Shown piece after piece: positions 44,085 through 53,300 of a stretch of 64,000 nt of DNA. Under the pieces are notes generated by a model. That model searched no databases, was not told where the DNA came from, and saw only the letters and a list, made by a program, of their open reading frames with translations. Position 1 is the stretch's first letter, and each line of letters begins with the position of its first letter. The stretch is from Spirochaetales bacterium Spiro_09 (lineage in GTDB: Bacteria; Spirochaetota; Spirochaetia; Treponematales; Treponemataceae), in contig LVBK01000016.1 of the NCBI GenBank assembly GCA_001604385.1, forward strand, positions 88,461 through 152,460. The letters are read 5' to 3'. The translations under genes were made by a program, and so were the position numbers.

Positions 44085-44492
44085 TCAGGAATGGTCTATA
44101 AACATTGCCCAGTCACGATCGGATTTTGCGATATGGTTCAAGAGCCAGGTCCCCAGAAAGCGGTAAAACCGGTAGCCATCATCAGGATTTACCTGACTGA
44201 GGGTCTTGATCTGGGCATTAACCTGTTCTATAAAGGTTTCGTGTTCCCGGCGGTGTTTTTCAAAGTCAGGATAATCATGCTTGCGCATGAAGGATTCTTC
44301 CTCGGAAAAATGATACACCGTGTAATCGGTAAGCCTTTTCAGATCCTTTGCCATGCGAATCGCATATTCACCCTGAGAAGCCTGCATTGCACCATGAACA
44401 TCGTTGATGATAGCGATAAGCTTTTTGTGCTGCAGATCAACGTCGGGGAATCCGGTCGCAAGTGAGTCGTCCCACGTAAACAGATTCGTCAT
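44085..44492 (-). CDS. Bacteriohemerythrin
   Basis: The 135-residue four-helix protein has the diiron ligands: DLQHKKL, VYHFSEEESFM, DYPDFEKHRREHETF, and LLNHIAKSDRDW. It would bind O2 at a non-haem diiron site, perhaps as an oxygen scavenger or sensor in this anaerobe. The ATG at 44492 has TACAAT six bases upstream and no Shine-Dalgarno sequence. It is placed inside the his cluster, between hisA/I/E and hisD. A longer frame to 44609 is rejected. Confidence 0.93.
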   Translation of the reverse strand: MTNLFTWDDSLATGFPDVDLQHKKLIAIINDVHGAMQASQGEYAIRMAKDLKRLTDYTVYHFSEEESFMRKHDYPDFEKHRREHETFIEQVNAQIKTLSQVNPDDGYRFYRFLGTWLLNHIAKSDRDWAMFIDHS

Positions 44493-44550
44493 GCGGCCAT
44501 TGTACACCATCTTTTGCCGCCCGTGAAGGGCGGCATCGATAAGGCAAGGC

Positions 44551-45837
44551 CTATTTCTTGTGCCGCTTGTCCAGCTCGTCAAGCACGTCCTGCCAGGACA
44601 CGCCTTCACGATGCATCAGCACATTCATGAAATACAAAAGATCCGCAACCTCCCAGACAACCTCGTCCCGGTCTTCCGCCTCGGTCAGCTCCTCCGCCTC
44701 TTCCATAACTTTTTCCCGGACACGCTCGGCGGTCAGGGTTGCGGTATATGAACCCGGTCTGGGGTTCGCAAAACGGTCGGCGATAATCGATGACAGATAC
44801 GGCAGACTGTACGGCCGGTCGGCTACTGTCTTGAAGCAGGTCCAGGCCCCGGTATGACAGGCAGGCCCCCGGGGACGTACAGTGGCCAATACGGTATCAC
44901 GGTCGCAGTCGACGCGCAGACGAAGCACTTCCAGATAGTTTCCGGAGGTTTCACCCTTTGTCCACAATTCATTGCGGCTCCGGCTCCAGAAGGTCAACTT
45001 TCCTTCGGCAAAGGTTTTTTCAAATGCTTCCCGGTTTGCGTAGCCGACCATGAGCACTTCCCCGGTATCGCTTTGGGCGACCACGGGCATGAGATCAAGC
45101 TTGTTCCAGTCAAGACAATTTATAAAGCCGTCTTTCAGGGCAATGGCTCCGGTATAGAGTGCCATGCCAAGCTGAACGTCGCACCCGAGGCGTTCAAGGG
45201 CGACCACCTCGTCAATCGTCGACACACCGCCTGCGACAACAAGGCGACAGGATACTGCCGAACGCAAGCGCTCAACCAGCGCCATGTCGATACCGGTCAT
45301 GGTACCCTCCCGCTCGACACAGGTGAACAGGAGCTCCGAGCAAAACGGTTCAACCGCACGCGCGCCGTCGATCAGATCAATCCCGGCACTTTCCGTCCAG
45401 CCTTTTACCGCGATTTTCCCGTCACGGGCATCGACAGACACAATGATGCGTTCCCGCCCGATCGCGTCAACCAGCGACTGCAGGAAAGCGGTATTCACGC
45501 CGGCGCTTCCGTCGGCAAGGGAAAAGGCAGCAGAACCGATAATCACTTTTTCTGCACCAAGGGAGACGAGTTCCCGGGCCTTTTTCCCGTCCCGGATGCC
45601 CCCGCCAACGCGGACATTGCCCTTGCGGAGCAGGCGCTTGAGTATGGCGGTGTTTGCCGTTGTTCCGTCGGCTTTTGTGTTGCGCAGTGCGGCGTCAAGA
45701 TCGATAATGGCGACCTCACCATAGCGGTCAAACTCGGAAATCAGGCTGTCGGGATCATCGCGCTCAAGAACCAGATCCTTTCCCTGCCTGAGCTGCACTA
45801 CCTTGCCGTCTTTTAAATCAATTGAAGATATAATCAT
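44551..45837 (-). CDS. Fused HisA-HisI-HisE histidine biosynthesis enzyme
   Basis: The 428-residue protein joins three enzymes. Residues about 1-243 are HisA (isomerase barrel: SSIDLKDGKVVQL, VRVGGGIRDG, SVDARDGKIAVKGW). Residues about 245-340 are HisI (WTKGETSGN, DCDRD and the Cys pair in ACHTGAWTCF). The end, from SLPYLSSII, is HisE (EKVMEEAEELTEAE, WEVADLLYF). HisI and HisE act before HisA in the pathway, so the fusion links three successive steps. A late HisA segment reads EREGT where most HisA have K/R-D-G-T. HisF and HisH are not in the window. AAGGAAG precedes the ATG. Confidence 0.9.
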   Translation of the reverse strand: MIISSIDLKDGKVVQLRQGKDLVLERDDPDSLISEFDRYGEVAIIDLDAALRNTKADGTTANTAILKRLLRKGNVRVGGGIRDGKKARELVSLGAEKVIIGSAAFSLADGSAGVNTAFLQSLVDAIGRERIIVSVDARDGKIAVKGWTESAGIDLIDGARAVEPFCSELLFTCVEREGTMTGIDMALVERLRSAVSCRLVVAGGVSTIDEVVALERLGCDVQLGMALYTGAIALKDGFINCLDWNKLDLMPVVAQSDTGEVLMVGYANREAFEKTFAEGKLTFWSRSRNELWTKGETSGNYLEVLRLRVDCDRDTVLATVRPRGPACHTGAWTCFKTVADRPYSLPYLSSIIADRFANPRPGSYTATLTAERVREKVMEEAEELTEAEDRDEVVWEVADLLYFMNVLMHREGVSWQDVLDELDKRHKK

Positions 45838-45846
45838 GATGCTTCC

Positions 45847-46464
45847 TTACTGTGTGAGTGTTCCCTTGGTGCTCGGAATTGCGGAACCAAGGCGTTCGTC
45901 ACGCGCGACCGCATTCCGGATTGCGCGGGCGGCTGCCTTGAACAGGGCCTCAATCTTGTGGTGATCGCTTCTTCCGCGCAGAATATCCAGATGCAGGTTG
46001 CATTTCGCGCCCGAGACAAAACCCTGCCAAAAGTCTTCAACCGTGTCGGTCTGGAACGAGGCGGCAGGATCTCCGCCAGAAACGAGCGGGATGCCCGAGA
46101 TACCGCTTTCGAACACCAGGAAAGGCCGGCCGCCAAAATCGACCGCGGCCCGCGCCAGGGTTTCATCCATGGGATACAGAAAATTCCCCGCGCGAAAGAT
46201 GCCCGCGCGGGTGCCCAGGGCGCGGTCAAAGGCCTGGCCCAGGGTAATGCCGGTATCCTCGATCAGGTGATGCTGATCGACCTCGAGATCCCCGGAAAGA
46301 GAACCGGACAGATCAAAAAGGCCATGCTTGCAAAATGCAGTCAGCATATGAGCGAAAAAGCCGATTGGACAATCAAGATCGCAGCGCCCGCTCCCGTCGA
46401 GATTCAACGTCAGCGTAATGGCCGTCTCCCCTGTCTTCCGTTCTACCGTCACTACCCGTTCCAT
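45847..46464 (-). CDS. hisB: Imidazoleglycerol-phosphate dehydratase
   Basis: The 205-residue enzyme removes water from imidazoleglycerol phosphate using a Mn site. Family motifs are visible: GFFAHMLTAFCKHG, the ligands in DQHHLIEDTG, and RSDHHKIEALFKAAARA. AAGGAG precedes the ATG at 46464. It lies nine bases upstream of the hisA/I/E fusion and 23 bases after hisG. It is monofunctional, without the histidinol phosphatase domain. Confidence 0.95.
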   Translation of the reverse strand: MERVVTVERKTGETAITLTLNLDGSGRCDLDCPIGFFAHMLTAFCKHGLFDLSGSLSGDLEVDQHHLIEDTGITLGQAFDRALGTRAGIFRAGNFLYPMDETLARAAVDFGGRPFLVFESGISGIPLVSGGDPAASFQTDTVEDFWQGFVSGAKCNLHLDILRGRSDHHKIEALFKAAARAIRNAVARDERLGSAIPSTKGTLTQ

Positions 46465-46487
46465 ATTAACTCCTTGTCAGAGGCCGC

Positions 46488-47342
46488 TCAGGCCATAACC
46501 TTGCGAAGGTCGTACTCAAGAATATCCGTTGCACCCAGACTCTTCAGCTTGGGCATGAGCGAGGGAACCTCGCTCTTTTTTACCACTATTTTCACCGCGT
46601 AGCCGTCATCTCCGTAAAGGGGGGCGACAGTCGGGCTTTTCATCGCCGGTATACCGCTCACCAAATCGCCGAACCGCGCCCGCGAAACGTTCATTTCCAG
46701 CATGACCCGGTTGCGCGCAGTCAGGGCGGCTTCAAAAAGCATTTTCAGCTCTTCAATCTTGCGCTTTTTGTCGGGATTGTTCATGGCCTCTTTGGAAGCG
46801 AACATCCGGGTAGAGCTTTCCATTATGGTATCGACGATACGCAGCCCGTTTTCCTGAAGAGTCCGGCCGGTCGCGGTATTGTCAATAATCATGTCTGCGT
46901 CGTCGGGAGGGAAAACCTCGGTCGCGCCGTATGTCCGGACAATCAGGTAATTGAGTCCCTGTTTTTTAAGCCAGGTTTCCGCATTGTTCACATATTCTGT
47001 CGCGACGATCATGCGCTTCGAGCGAAGGGCTGCGTCATCGATTTCATTCGGAACGGCCGCGACGATCCGGACCCGGTCAAAACCAAGATCCATCACCTCG
47101 ACCACGTCGGCTCCAGTCTCCAGTATCCAGTCATTTCCGGTAAATCCTATATCATGGGCGCCAAGCTCAAGAAGCTTCCCGATATTCTGGGGCTTCATAA
47201 CCTTTGCTTCGATATCGTCCTGGTTAACCACCGGGCGATAGGCACGCTCGGGAAGATAAATACTGATTCCCGCTTCCGAAAATAGCTTGTTCACGTTTTC
47301 GTAGATGCGTCCTTTCGGGAGCAAAATTTTCAACTTTTCCAT
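46488..47342 (-). CDS. hisG: ATP phosphoribosyltransferase, long form
   Basis: The 284-residue enzyme catalyses the first committed step of histidine synthesis. It has LLPKGRIYENV, the PRPP loop DMIIDNTATGRTL, and a C-terminal ACT-like regulatory domain (VKIVVKKSEVPSLMPKLKS) that normally binds histidine for feedback inhibition, so no HisZ is needed. AAGGAG precedes the ATG. It is the first enzyme gene of the operon and lies directly behind the attenuator. Confidence 0.95.
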   Translation of the reverse strand: MEKLKILLPKGRIYENVNKLFSEAGISIYLPERAYRPVVNQDDIEAKVMKPQNIGKLLELGAHDIGFTGNDWILETGADVVEVMDLGFDRVRIVAAVPNEIDDAALRSKRMIVATEYVNNAETWLKKQGLNYLIVRTYGATEVFPPDDADMIIDNTATGRTLQENGLRIVDTIMESSTRMFASKEAMNNPDKKRKIEELKMLFEAALTARNRVMLEMNVSRARFGDLVSGIPAMKSPTVAPLYGDDGYAVKIVVKKSEVPSLMPKLKSLGATDILEYDLRKVMA

Positions 47343-47416
47343 ACCTTCAAAACTCCTTGTAGTTTTCCGTCCTTATGATCGGCATAAACCGCTATCCGCA
47401 AAACTGCGGAGAACAA

Positions 47417-47451
47417 TAAAAAAAAGCCGCCAGTCCGGAAGGACCAGCGGC
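47417..47451 (-). terminator. Attenuator terminator of the his operon
   Basis: On the minus strand AGCCGCTGGTCC pairs with GGACTGGCGGCT (12 pairs, two of them G-T) around TTCC, followed by eight T. It sits between the leader peptide and hisG, where a his attenuator belongs. Confidence 0.85.
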
Positions 47452-47485
47452 TTGTTGCGTACTATAATACTGCACCACCAGCTGT

Positions 47486-47545
47486 TCAGCCCGGAACCGA
47501 TCCTGAGAAAACATGGTGATGATGGTGCACAGTTCGTACAGTCAT
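47486..47545 (-). CDS. his operon leader peptide (19 residues)
   Basis: Read on the minus strand from ATG at 47545 to TGA at 47486, the 19-codon frame carries five consecutive His codons (CAC CAT CAT CAC CAT) at positions 7-11. A terminator 35 bases further on precedes hisG. Scarcity of charged His-tRNA would stall the ribosome in the His run. Leader bases TGCACCA (plus 47523-47529) are exactly complementary to a later leader segment (plus 47471-47477), so stalling could change pairing. It is too short for ordinary gene finding. Only slight initiation context exists, since the predicted start site is within a few bases of the ATG. Confidence 0.85.
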   Translation of the reverse strand: MTVRTVHHHHHVFSGSVPG

Positions 47546-47554
47546 GATGCGGAA

Positions 47555-47584
47555 AGTAAATCATGGATGCAGCGACACTGTCAA
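47555..47584 (-). promoter_or_regulatory. Promoter of the his operon
   Basis: On the minus strand TTGACA (plus 47579-47584) and TTTACT (plus 47555-47560) are 18 bases apart, and the -10 has a TGA extension. The start site is expected within a few bases of the leader-peptide ATG. Confidence 0.65.
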
Positions 47585-47681
47585 GCGAATGGCGAGTGCG
47601 CGCCGGAAGGGACGTCCTCGCGGCGGCTCCGCAGAGGCGAGTTCGCCCGGCAAGGACGTTCTGCCTCATTTTTTTCATGGT

Positions 47682-47711
47682 TTGACAATACACTCGCACC
47701 TGCCGTACCAT
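47682..47711 (+). promoter_or_regulatory. Promoter of argA
   Basis: TTGACA at 47682-47687 and TACCAT at 47706-47711 are 18 bases apart. The -10 ends six bases before the ATG at 47718, so the transcript may be leaderless. Confidence 0.6.
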
Positions 47712-47717
47712 GAGGCC

Positions 47718-49040
47718 ATGATGCACACCGAACGGATACGCGACGTTATCCGGTATATTAAAAAGTTCAAGGGCTCGACCATTGTCATACGCCTTGATGA
47801 TGATGTGGTCGATTCTCCCCTGTTCGCGGGCCACATGCACGACCTTGCCCTGCTGGTGGAAACCGGCATCCGGATAGTTATAATTCCCGGCGCGCAAAAT
47901 CATATTTCGAGGGTGCTCGATTCCTACGAGATTGCCTGGACAATGCATGACGGCATTCGGGTGACCGGCGAGGATGGCATGAATTTTATCAAGATGGCGG
48001 CCTTTGACATATCCAACCGAATCATGACGCGGTTGTCGGCCGAGCATCTTACCGCCGTCATCGGGAACTGGGTTCGCGCCCGCGGACGCGGCGTGGTCGA
48101 CGGTATCGATTACGGCAGTGCGGGCATAGTTGAAAAGATCCAGCTTGAATCCCTGAACCGCGCCCTCGATGACGGGTTTGTGCCAATAATACCCTGTATC
48201 GGCTGGACGGCGACCGGCAGGCCCTACAACATCGCGTCGACAGAGCTCGCCGTCGCGACCGCGGTGGCGCTCAAGGCGGAAAAGCTCTTCTTTGTCGGCT
48301 CGGGCGCGACCATTTCGGTAGACGACTACGACATCCCACCGGACGCGGCGATCTCGCCCGAAGGACGGATGGCCGCAATCGCGGTCGAGGATATCGATTC
48401 TTTCATACAACAAAACCGGCACGTAGAAAATCCGCGCTGCCCGAGCCTTGAGCTGGCAGACTTGCTGGCGAGCGGCCGGGACGCCTGCGTGCGCGGCGTA
48501 ACCCGCGCCCATATTCTTGACGCCGATATTGACGGCGTCATTCCGGCAGAAATTTTCTCCGATCTGGGCTCGGGAACCATGATATACCTGAACAATTACG
48601 GCGGATTCCGGCCTATGTCCCGCGAGGACATTCCGGCGGTTCTGTCGCTCATGAAGCCCTTTGTCGAAACCGGTATTTTGCTTCCCCGCACCAGCGAGGA
48701 ACTCGAAACCCAAACAGCCGAGTATCTGGTATACGAGATAGACGGAGGCTTACGGGCGTGCGGCGCCTTGCACCCCTATCCCGACGGGATGGCAGAAATT
48801 GCGGGCATAGCCGTTGATGAAGCCTATGCCCATATGGGAATCGGTCCCAAGTTGATGGAAAAGCTGATCGCGAGAGGCAAGGAGACAGGCTGTTCGCGTC
48901 TCTTCGTACTGACCACCCAGGCAGCCGACTGGTTCGAGCGATTCGGATTTTTTCCCGCGGAAATTGACCTATTGCCAGCTAAAAGAAAGGAAAAATGGTC
49001 TAAAAACCGCGGATCGCGCATGTTAATTCGCAATTTGTAA
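47718..49040 (+). CDS. argA: N-acetylglutamate synthase (amino-acid kinase + GNAT)
   Basis: The 440-residue protein has an amino-acid-kinase-like domain (IVIRLDDDVVDS, then VIIPGAQNHI, residues about 18-280) and a C-terminal GNAT acetyltransferase domain (EIAGIAVDEAYAHMGIGPKLMEKL, split motif near residue 380). This is the ArgA architecture. The enzyme acetylates glutamate as the first step of arginine synthesis, usually inhibited by arginine through the kinase-like domain. N-acetylglutamate is also the activator of carbamoyl-phosphate synthetase I in animals, notable because carAB-like genes follow. The frame is intact and no Shine-Dalgarno sequence precedes the ATG. Confidence 0.9.
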   Translation: MMHTERIRDVIRYIKKFKGSTIVIRLDDDVVDSPLFAGHMHDLALLVETGIRIVIIPGAQNHISRVLDSYEIAWTMHDGIRVTGEDGMNFIKMAAFDISNRIMTRLSAEHLTAVIGNWVRARGRGVVDGIDYGSAGIVEKIQLESLNRALDDGFVPIIPCIGWTATGRPYNIASTELAVATAVALKAEKLFFVGSGATISVDDYDIPPDAAISPEGRMAAIAVEDIDSFIQQNRHVENPRCPSLELADLLASGRDACVRGVTRAHILDADIDGVIPAEIFSDLGSGTMIYLNNYGGFRPMSREDIPAVLSLMKPFVETGILLPRTSEELETQTAEYLVYEIDGGLRACGALHPYPDGMAEIAGIAVDEAYAHMGIGPKLMEKLIARGKETGCSRLFVLTTQAADWFERFGFFPAEIDLLPAKRKEKWSKNRGSRMLIRNL

Positions 49041-49049
49041 CTTTTTTTA

Positions 49050-49078
49050 TTGAAAATATGCCCTCCTCATACTATGAT
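49050..49078 (+). promoter_or_regulatory. Promoter of the carA-carB-like pair
   Basis: TTGAAA at 49050-49055 and TATGAT at 49073-49078 are 17 bases apart. The leader of about 55 bases contains a small hairpin (TGGCC/GGCCA at 49104-49118) before AAGGAG and the ATG. Confidence 0.75.
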
Positions 49079-49141
49079 TCACTCAGAAATGCTGTGAACC
49101 ACTGGCCTGTCCGGCCAAATGGTTCCCTGAAGGAGATACCT

Positions 49142-50323
49142 ATGAGTGAAGTTGTCCAGTCTGCCCGCATAATCCTCGAAGACGGAACAGAATATGAAGG
49201 AAATGCCGTCGGCCATTCCAGTTCGGCTTCGGGAGAAATTCTGTTTTATACCGGACAGGGCAACCTTTCCTCGCTCCTGACCGATCCCGCCCTCAAGGGG
49301 GCGATTCTTGTACTGTCAGATCCCGTTGCCGGCATCGGCGGCATGAAAAGCGAAGAAACCGACGAATATGGCCTCGAGAAGTTCTATGAATCCCGAACGG
49401 CGCAAATCTCCGGGCTCGTCCTTTCATCCTATCAGGACTGGCCGGTGCATCCCGGCGGCAAATACACCCTTGGTCGCTGGCTGAAAAAACACCAGGTCCC
49501 CGGTATTTACGGCATCGATACCCGCGCCCTGGTACAACGCATCCGCTCCCGCGGATCAATGCGGGCGAAAATTCTCGTGGAGGGAACCAAAGAAGTTTCC
49601 TTTGCCCAGGCAAATCTGCACACAAGCCCGGCACAGGCTTCAGTACGACAACAAGCAACCTACGGCTCGGGGAAGCACCACATTATCGTAATTGACTGCG
49701 GGGCCCGCAATTCGGCAATACGCTCGGTCATACGGGATGACACCACGGTTGTGAGAGTCCCGGCAACCCAGGACTTTACCGACAAAACCTTTGACGGGGT
49801 GTTGATCGCGGGAGGCCCCGGTGACCCGACTTCAGCCGCAAAAACTGTCAGCATTATCGAAAAGGTCATGGAAGTAAAAAAACCGGTATTCGCGACCGGT
49901 AACGGCGCCGTCATTCTCGCAATCGCTGCAGGGGCCTCAGCCTACCGCATGGCACACGGGCATCGGGGCGAAAACATCCCCTGCATGGCGACCGATACAG
50001 CCGGACGGTGCCTGATAACCGCGCAAAACCATGGATACGGCATTCGGGAAGATTCATTTCCGGTAAACTGGAATGTCACCTGGACCAACAAACTGGATAA
50101 CACCATAGAGGGATTCGCGGATGCAACGGGGCTTTTCGCGGGCGTTCTCTTTCATCCGGAAGGCTCTCCTGGCCCGTCGGACGGAGCACAATTATACGAC
50201 CGTTTTCTTGATCTGGTTCGCAAGGGGGGATACACGCATGAACACAAACACGACACCAAAACCGAAATCCGTACTCATACTGGGTTCGGGCGGACAAAGA
50301 ATCGGACAGTCCGGCGAATTTGA
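49142..50323 (+). CDS. CarA-like protein lacking the glutaminase nucleophile
   Basis: The 393-residue protein has the CarA small-subunit N-domain (ILEDGTEYEG, GIYGIDTRALVQRI) and a class I amidotransferase domain (LIAGGPGDPT, GHRGENIP, TAQNHGYGI, FHPEGSPGP). The nucleophile elbow, GICLGHQ in CarA, reads ATGNGAV here: the Cys position is Gly253 and the following His-Gln are also gone, although His338 and Glu340 of the triad remain. It therefore cannot hydrolyse glutamine in the usual way. The C-terminus runs 86 bases into carB. AAGGAG precedes the ATG. It is intact over its length, so it is not an obvious pseudogene. Confidence 0.85.
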   Translation: MSEVVQSARIILEDGTEYEGNAVGHSSSASGEILFYTGQGNLSSLLTDPALKGAILVLSDPVAGIGGMKSEETDEYGLEKFYESRTAQISGLVLSSYQDWPVHPGGKYTLGRWLKKHQVPGIYGIDTRALVQRIRSRGSMRAKILVEGTKEVSFAQANLHTSPAQASVRQQATYGSGKHHIIVIDCGARNSAIRSVIRDDTTVVRVPATQDFTDKTFDGVLIAGGPGDPTSAAKTVSIIEKVMEVKKPVFATGNGAVILAIAAGASAYRMAHGHRGENIPCMATDTAGRCLITAQNHGYGIREDSFPVNWNVTWTNKLDNTIEGFADATGLFAGVLFHPEGSPGPSDGAQLYDRFLDLVRKGGYTHEHKHDTKTEIRTHTGFGRTKNRTVRRI

Positions 50324-53300
50324 CCTTGCGGGCTTAGTAGCCATCAGGGCGCTCCGTGAAGACGGAATCAGAACAATTTTGGTCAACCCGAGCATGACGG
50401 CAGTACAAACGTCTGAAGGCGTCGCGGATGCGACGTATTTTCTGCCGGTCGACGCGCCAATCGTAACCCAAATAATTGAAAAGGAAAAACCCGACACGAT
50501 TTTGATCAATCTTGGCGGCAAGACGGCCTTCGCCTGCGCCCGGGAGTTGGCAAACCAGGGTGTTTTCGAAAAATACAACGTACGAATTCTGGGAACCAGG
50601 CTGGAAGATGCCGAGTTGACCAATCAGCGGGAAGCCTTCCTGGCGCGCCTGGCCGAAGCTGGTATTTCCGCGCCCCGCTCCGTTACGGCCCGTAACCGGG
50701 AAGAGGCGCTGAATGCCGCCCGGGAGATTGGCTATCCGTTGACACTGCGCTCCGAATCCCACGGGTATGAGACGGCCGTAAATGCCTGTCACAGCGATGA
50801 AGAACTTGAACGCCTGTGCGCGCATTCCTTTTCGCGCTCCCTGCCGGTTTTTATAGAACAGTGGCTGGGAGGCTGGAAGGAAATAGAATTCGAGGTACTC
50901 CGCGACGCCCGGGACAATTGCGTCGTAACCTGCACCCTTGAAAATCTTGACCCGCTGGGAATTCACACCGGGGATTCCTTTGTAGTGGTTCCCGCAAAAA
51001 CCCTGACAGCCGATGAAATGGCCCGCATGAGGGCAGATGCGTTCAAGGCGGCCCGACTTATGTCCCTTGTCGGGGAAGCGAACATACGGTTCGCGGTGAA
51101 TCCCCTTGACGGGGACATTCTGCTGTTTGAAGCGAGCACCATCGTTACCCGTAGTACGGCTATCGCGTCAAAGGCTACCGGCATTCAGATTCCCCGGGTC
51201 TCAACCAAACTGGCGCTCGGGTATCTCCTGCCGGAGCTTGAAAACCGGCTTTCGGGCGGACTTTCAGCAACTTTTGAGAGCGCCTTCGACTATCTGGCGC
51301 TGAAGGTTCCCCGCTGGGACTTCTCGCGCTTTTCCTCCGTTGACCGGCACCTTGCCTCCGGCATGAAATCGGTCGGCGAAGCGATGGCCTTCGGCAAGAC
51401 CTTCGAGGAAGTCCTGCAAAAAGCGATAAGAATGACAAACCCCTCGGTAGCAGGTATTGCCTGTCATCCTTACCGGTTCAAGGATCTGAAAGAGGAACTG
51501 CGAAATCCGACCGATCTCCGCATCTTCGCCATTCACAGCGCCCTGCTTGACGGCTGGACCGCAGACCGCATATGGAAATACGCGCGTATTGACCGCTGGT
51601 TTCTGGAGTCGATGAGAACCATTGCCAACATAGAGCTGGAGCTCCGCGCGACAAAGGGCGCTCCCGAAAAGAAGCTTCTCCTTGCCGCGAAGCAGGCAGG
51701 TTTTTCCGACGAACAAATTGCCTCCTGCACCGCGTCCCGAGCGGACAAGATACGGCTTTTGCGCATCGAGCTCGGCATACGAGCCGCGGTCAAACAGATC
51801 GACAACACCGCCGGGGCCGTGCCGACAAAAAGCAACTGCCTGTATATGACCTATAATGCCCTCGTGGATGACGTCCAACCGTCCGGACGGGGAATTCTGA
51901 TTACCGGATCAGGGCCGTACCACATCGGCTCAAGCCAGGAATACGACTGGTGTTGCGCCAGCGCGCTTGAGACAATGAAAAGCACCGGCTCCTGGAGTAT
52001 CATGGTGAACTGCAATCCCGACGCGGTTTCGACCGATTTTACCATGGCCGACCGCCTGTATTTCGAGGAACTGTCGCTCGAGCGCATTCAGGACATTTGG
52101 GAAGCGGAGCATCCCGAAGGCGTACTTCTTTCTTACGGGGGACAGGCATCAACGGATTTGGCCCTTCCCCTTTCACGCCTTCGCATTCCAGTACTCGGAA
52201 CAAATCCGGCAGAAATTGTCCGTGCCGAGGACCGGTATAAATTCAGCGCGCTTCTTGACGAGCTCGGAATAAAACAGCCGGAATGGAAAGAAGTGCTGTC
52301 CTTTGCCGATGCGGAAGAGTTCGCCCGGACTGCGGGGTATCCGCTGCTGGTGCGGCCCGGTTTCTCGTCCTCCGAGTCGAGTGCGGCCATCGCCTGGGAC
52401 GAGGCAAGCTTGCGGGAAGCCCTGGTTCGCGACCTGGAAATTTCTCCGCTTCGTCCGGCAATCCTGAGCACCTATGTGGAAAATTCCAAGGAAATTGAAA
52501 TTGACGCCGTCGCGAACAAGGGAGAAATTCTCGTGTACGCCATCAGCGAACACATCGAAAACGCGGGCGTGCATTCCGGCGACGCCACGGTTGTGCTTCC
52601 GGCCCAGCGCATCTACCTGTCAACCGCGCAGGCTGTCAAAAAAACAGCCCGGCGCATCGCACGCGCGCTTGAAATAACCGGCCCCTTCAATATACGGTTC
52701 CTCGCAAAGAGCACAACCATTCAGGCTATCGGCTGCAGCGTGCGGGCAAGCCGTTCCTTTCCGTTCTGCTCAAAGGTATTCCACCTCAATTTTGTGGACA
52801 TTGCCCTCCGTGCCCAGCTGGGCGCGGACGTCGGCCGCGTCGACGGCAGCCGCCTTGACTTTGATCATGTCGGCGTCCGCGCGGCACAGTTCTCATACTC
52901 CCGGCTCAAGGGCGCCGATCCGGTCGCGGGAGTGGAAATGTCCAGTACAGGCGAAGTCGGGTGCATGGGGCGGGGGGTTCGCGACGCCTTCATGAAAGCA
53001 ATGCTCTCGACCGGTTTTACCGTACCGGCCAAGCGCATTCTCCTGTCGACCGGCCCGATCGCTGACAAGGTGGATTTTATCGACAGCGCGAAAAAAATGA
53101 TGGCAATGGGATACGAAATTGTCGCGTCGAGCGGCACGGCGCGCTTTTTGCAAAACAATGGCATTCCGGCAACGGTGCTTGCCTGGCCGCTCGAGGACAA
53201 AAAACCGAATATCGCGGACGCAATCACCAACCGGGACGTCGATCTGATTATCAACATTCCCAAGAATAACCGCGAAACGGAATTACGCAACGACTACATC

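Noticed and set aside
44854..45816. 320-residue plus-strand frame opposite the HisA/I/E fusion
   Set aside because: The minus strand is a clear three-domain enzyme. The other frame is a shadow.
47373..48713. 446-residue minus-strand frame over the his leader and argA
   Set aside because: It covers argA, the his promoter and the leader peptide in another frame and has no family motif.
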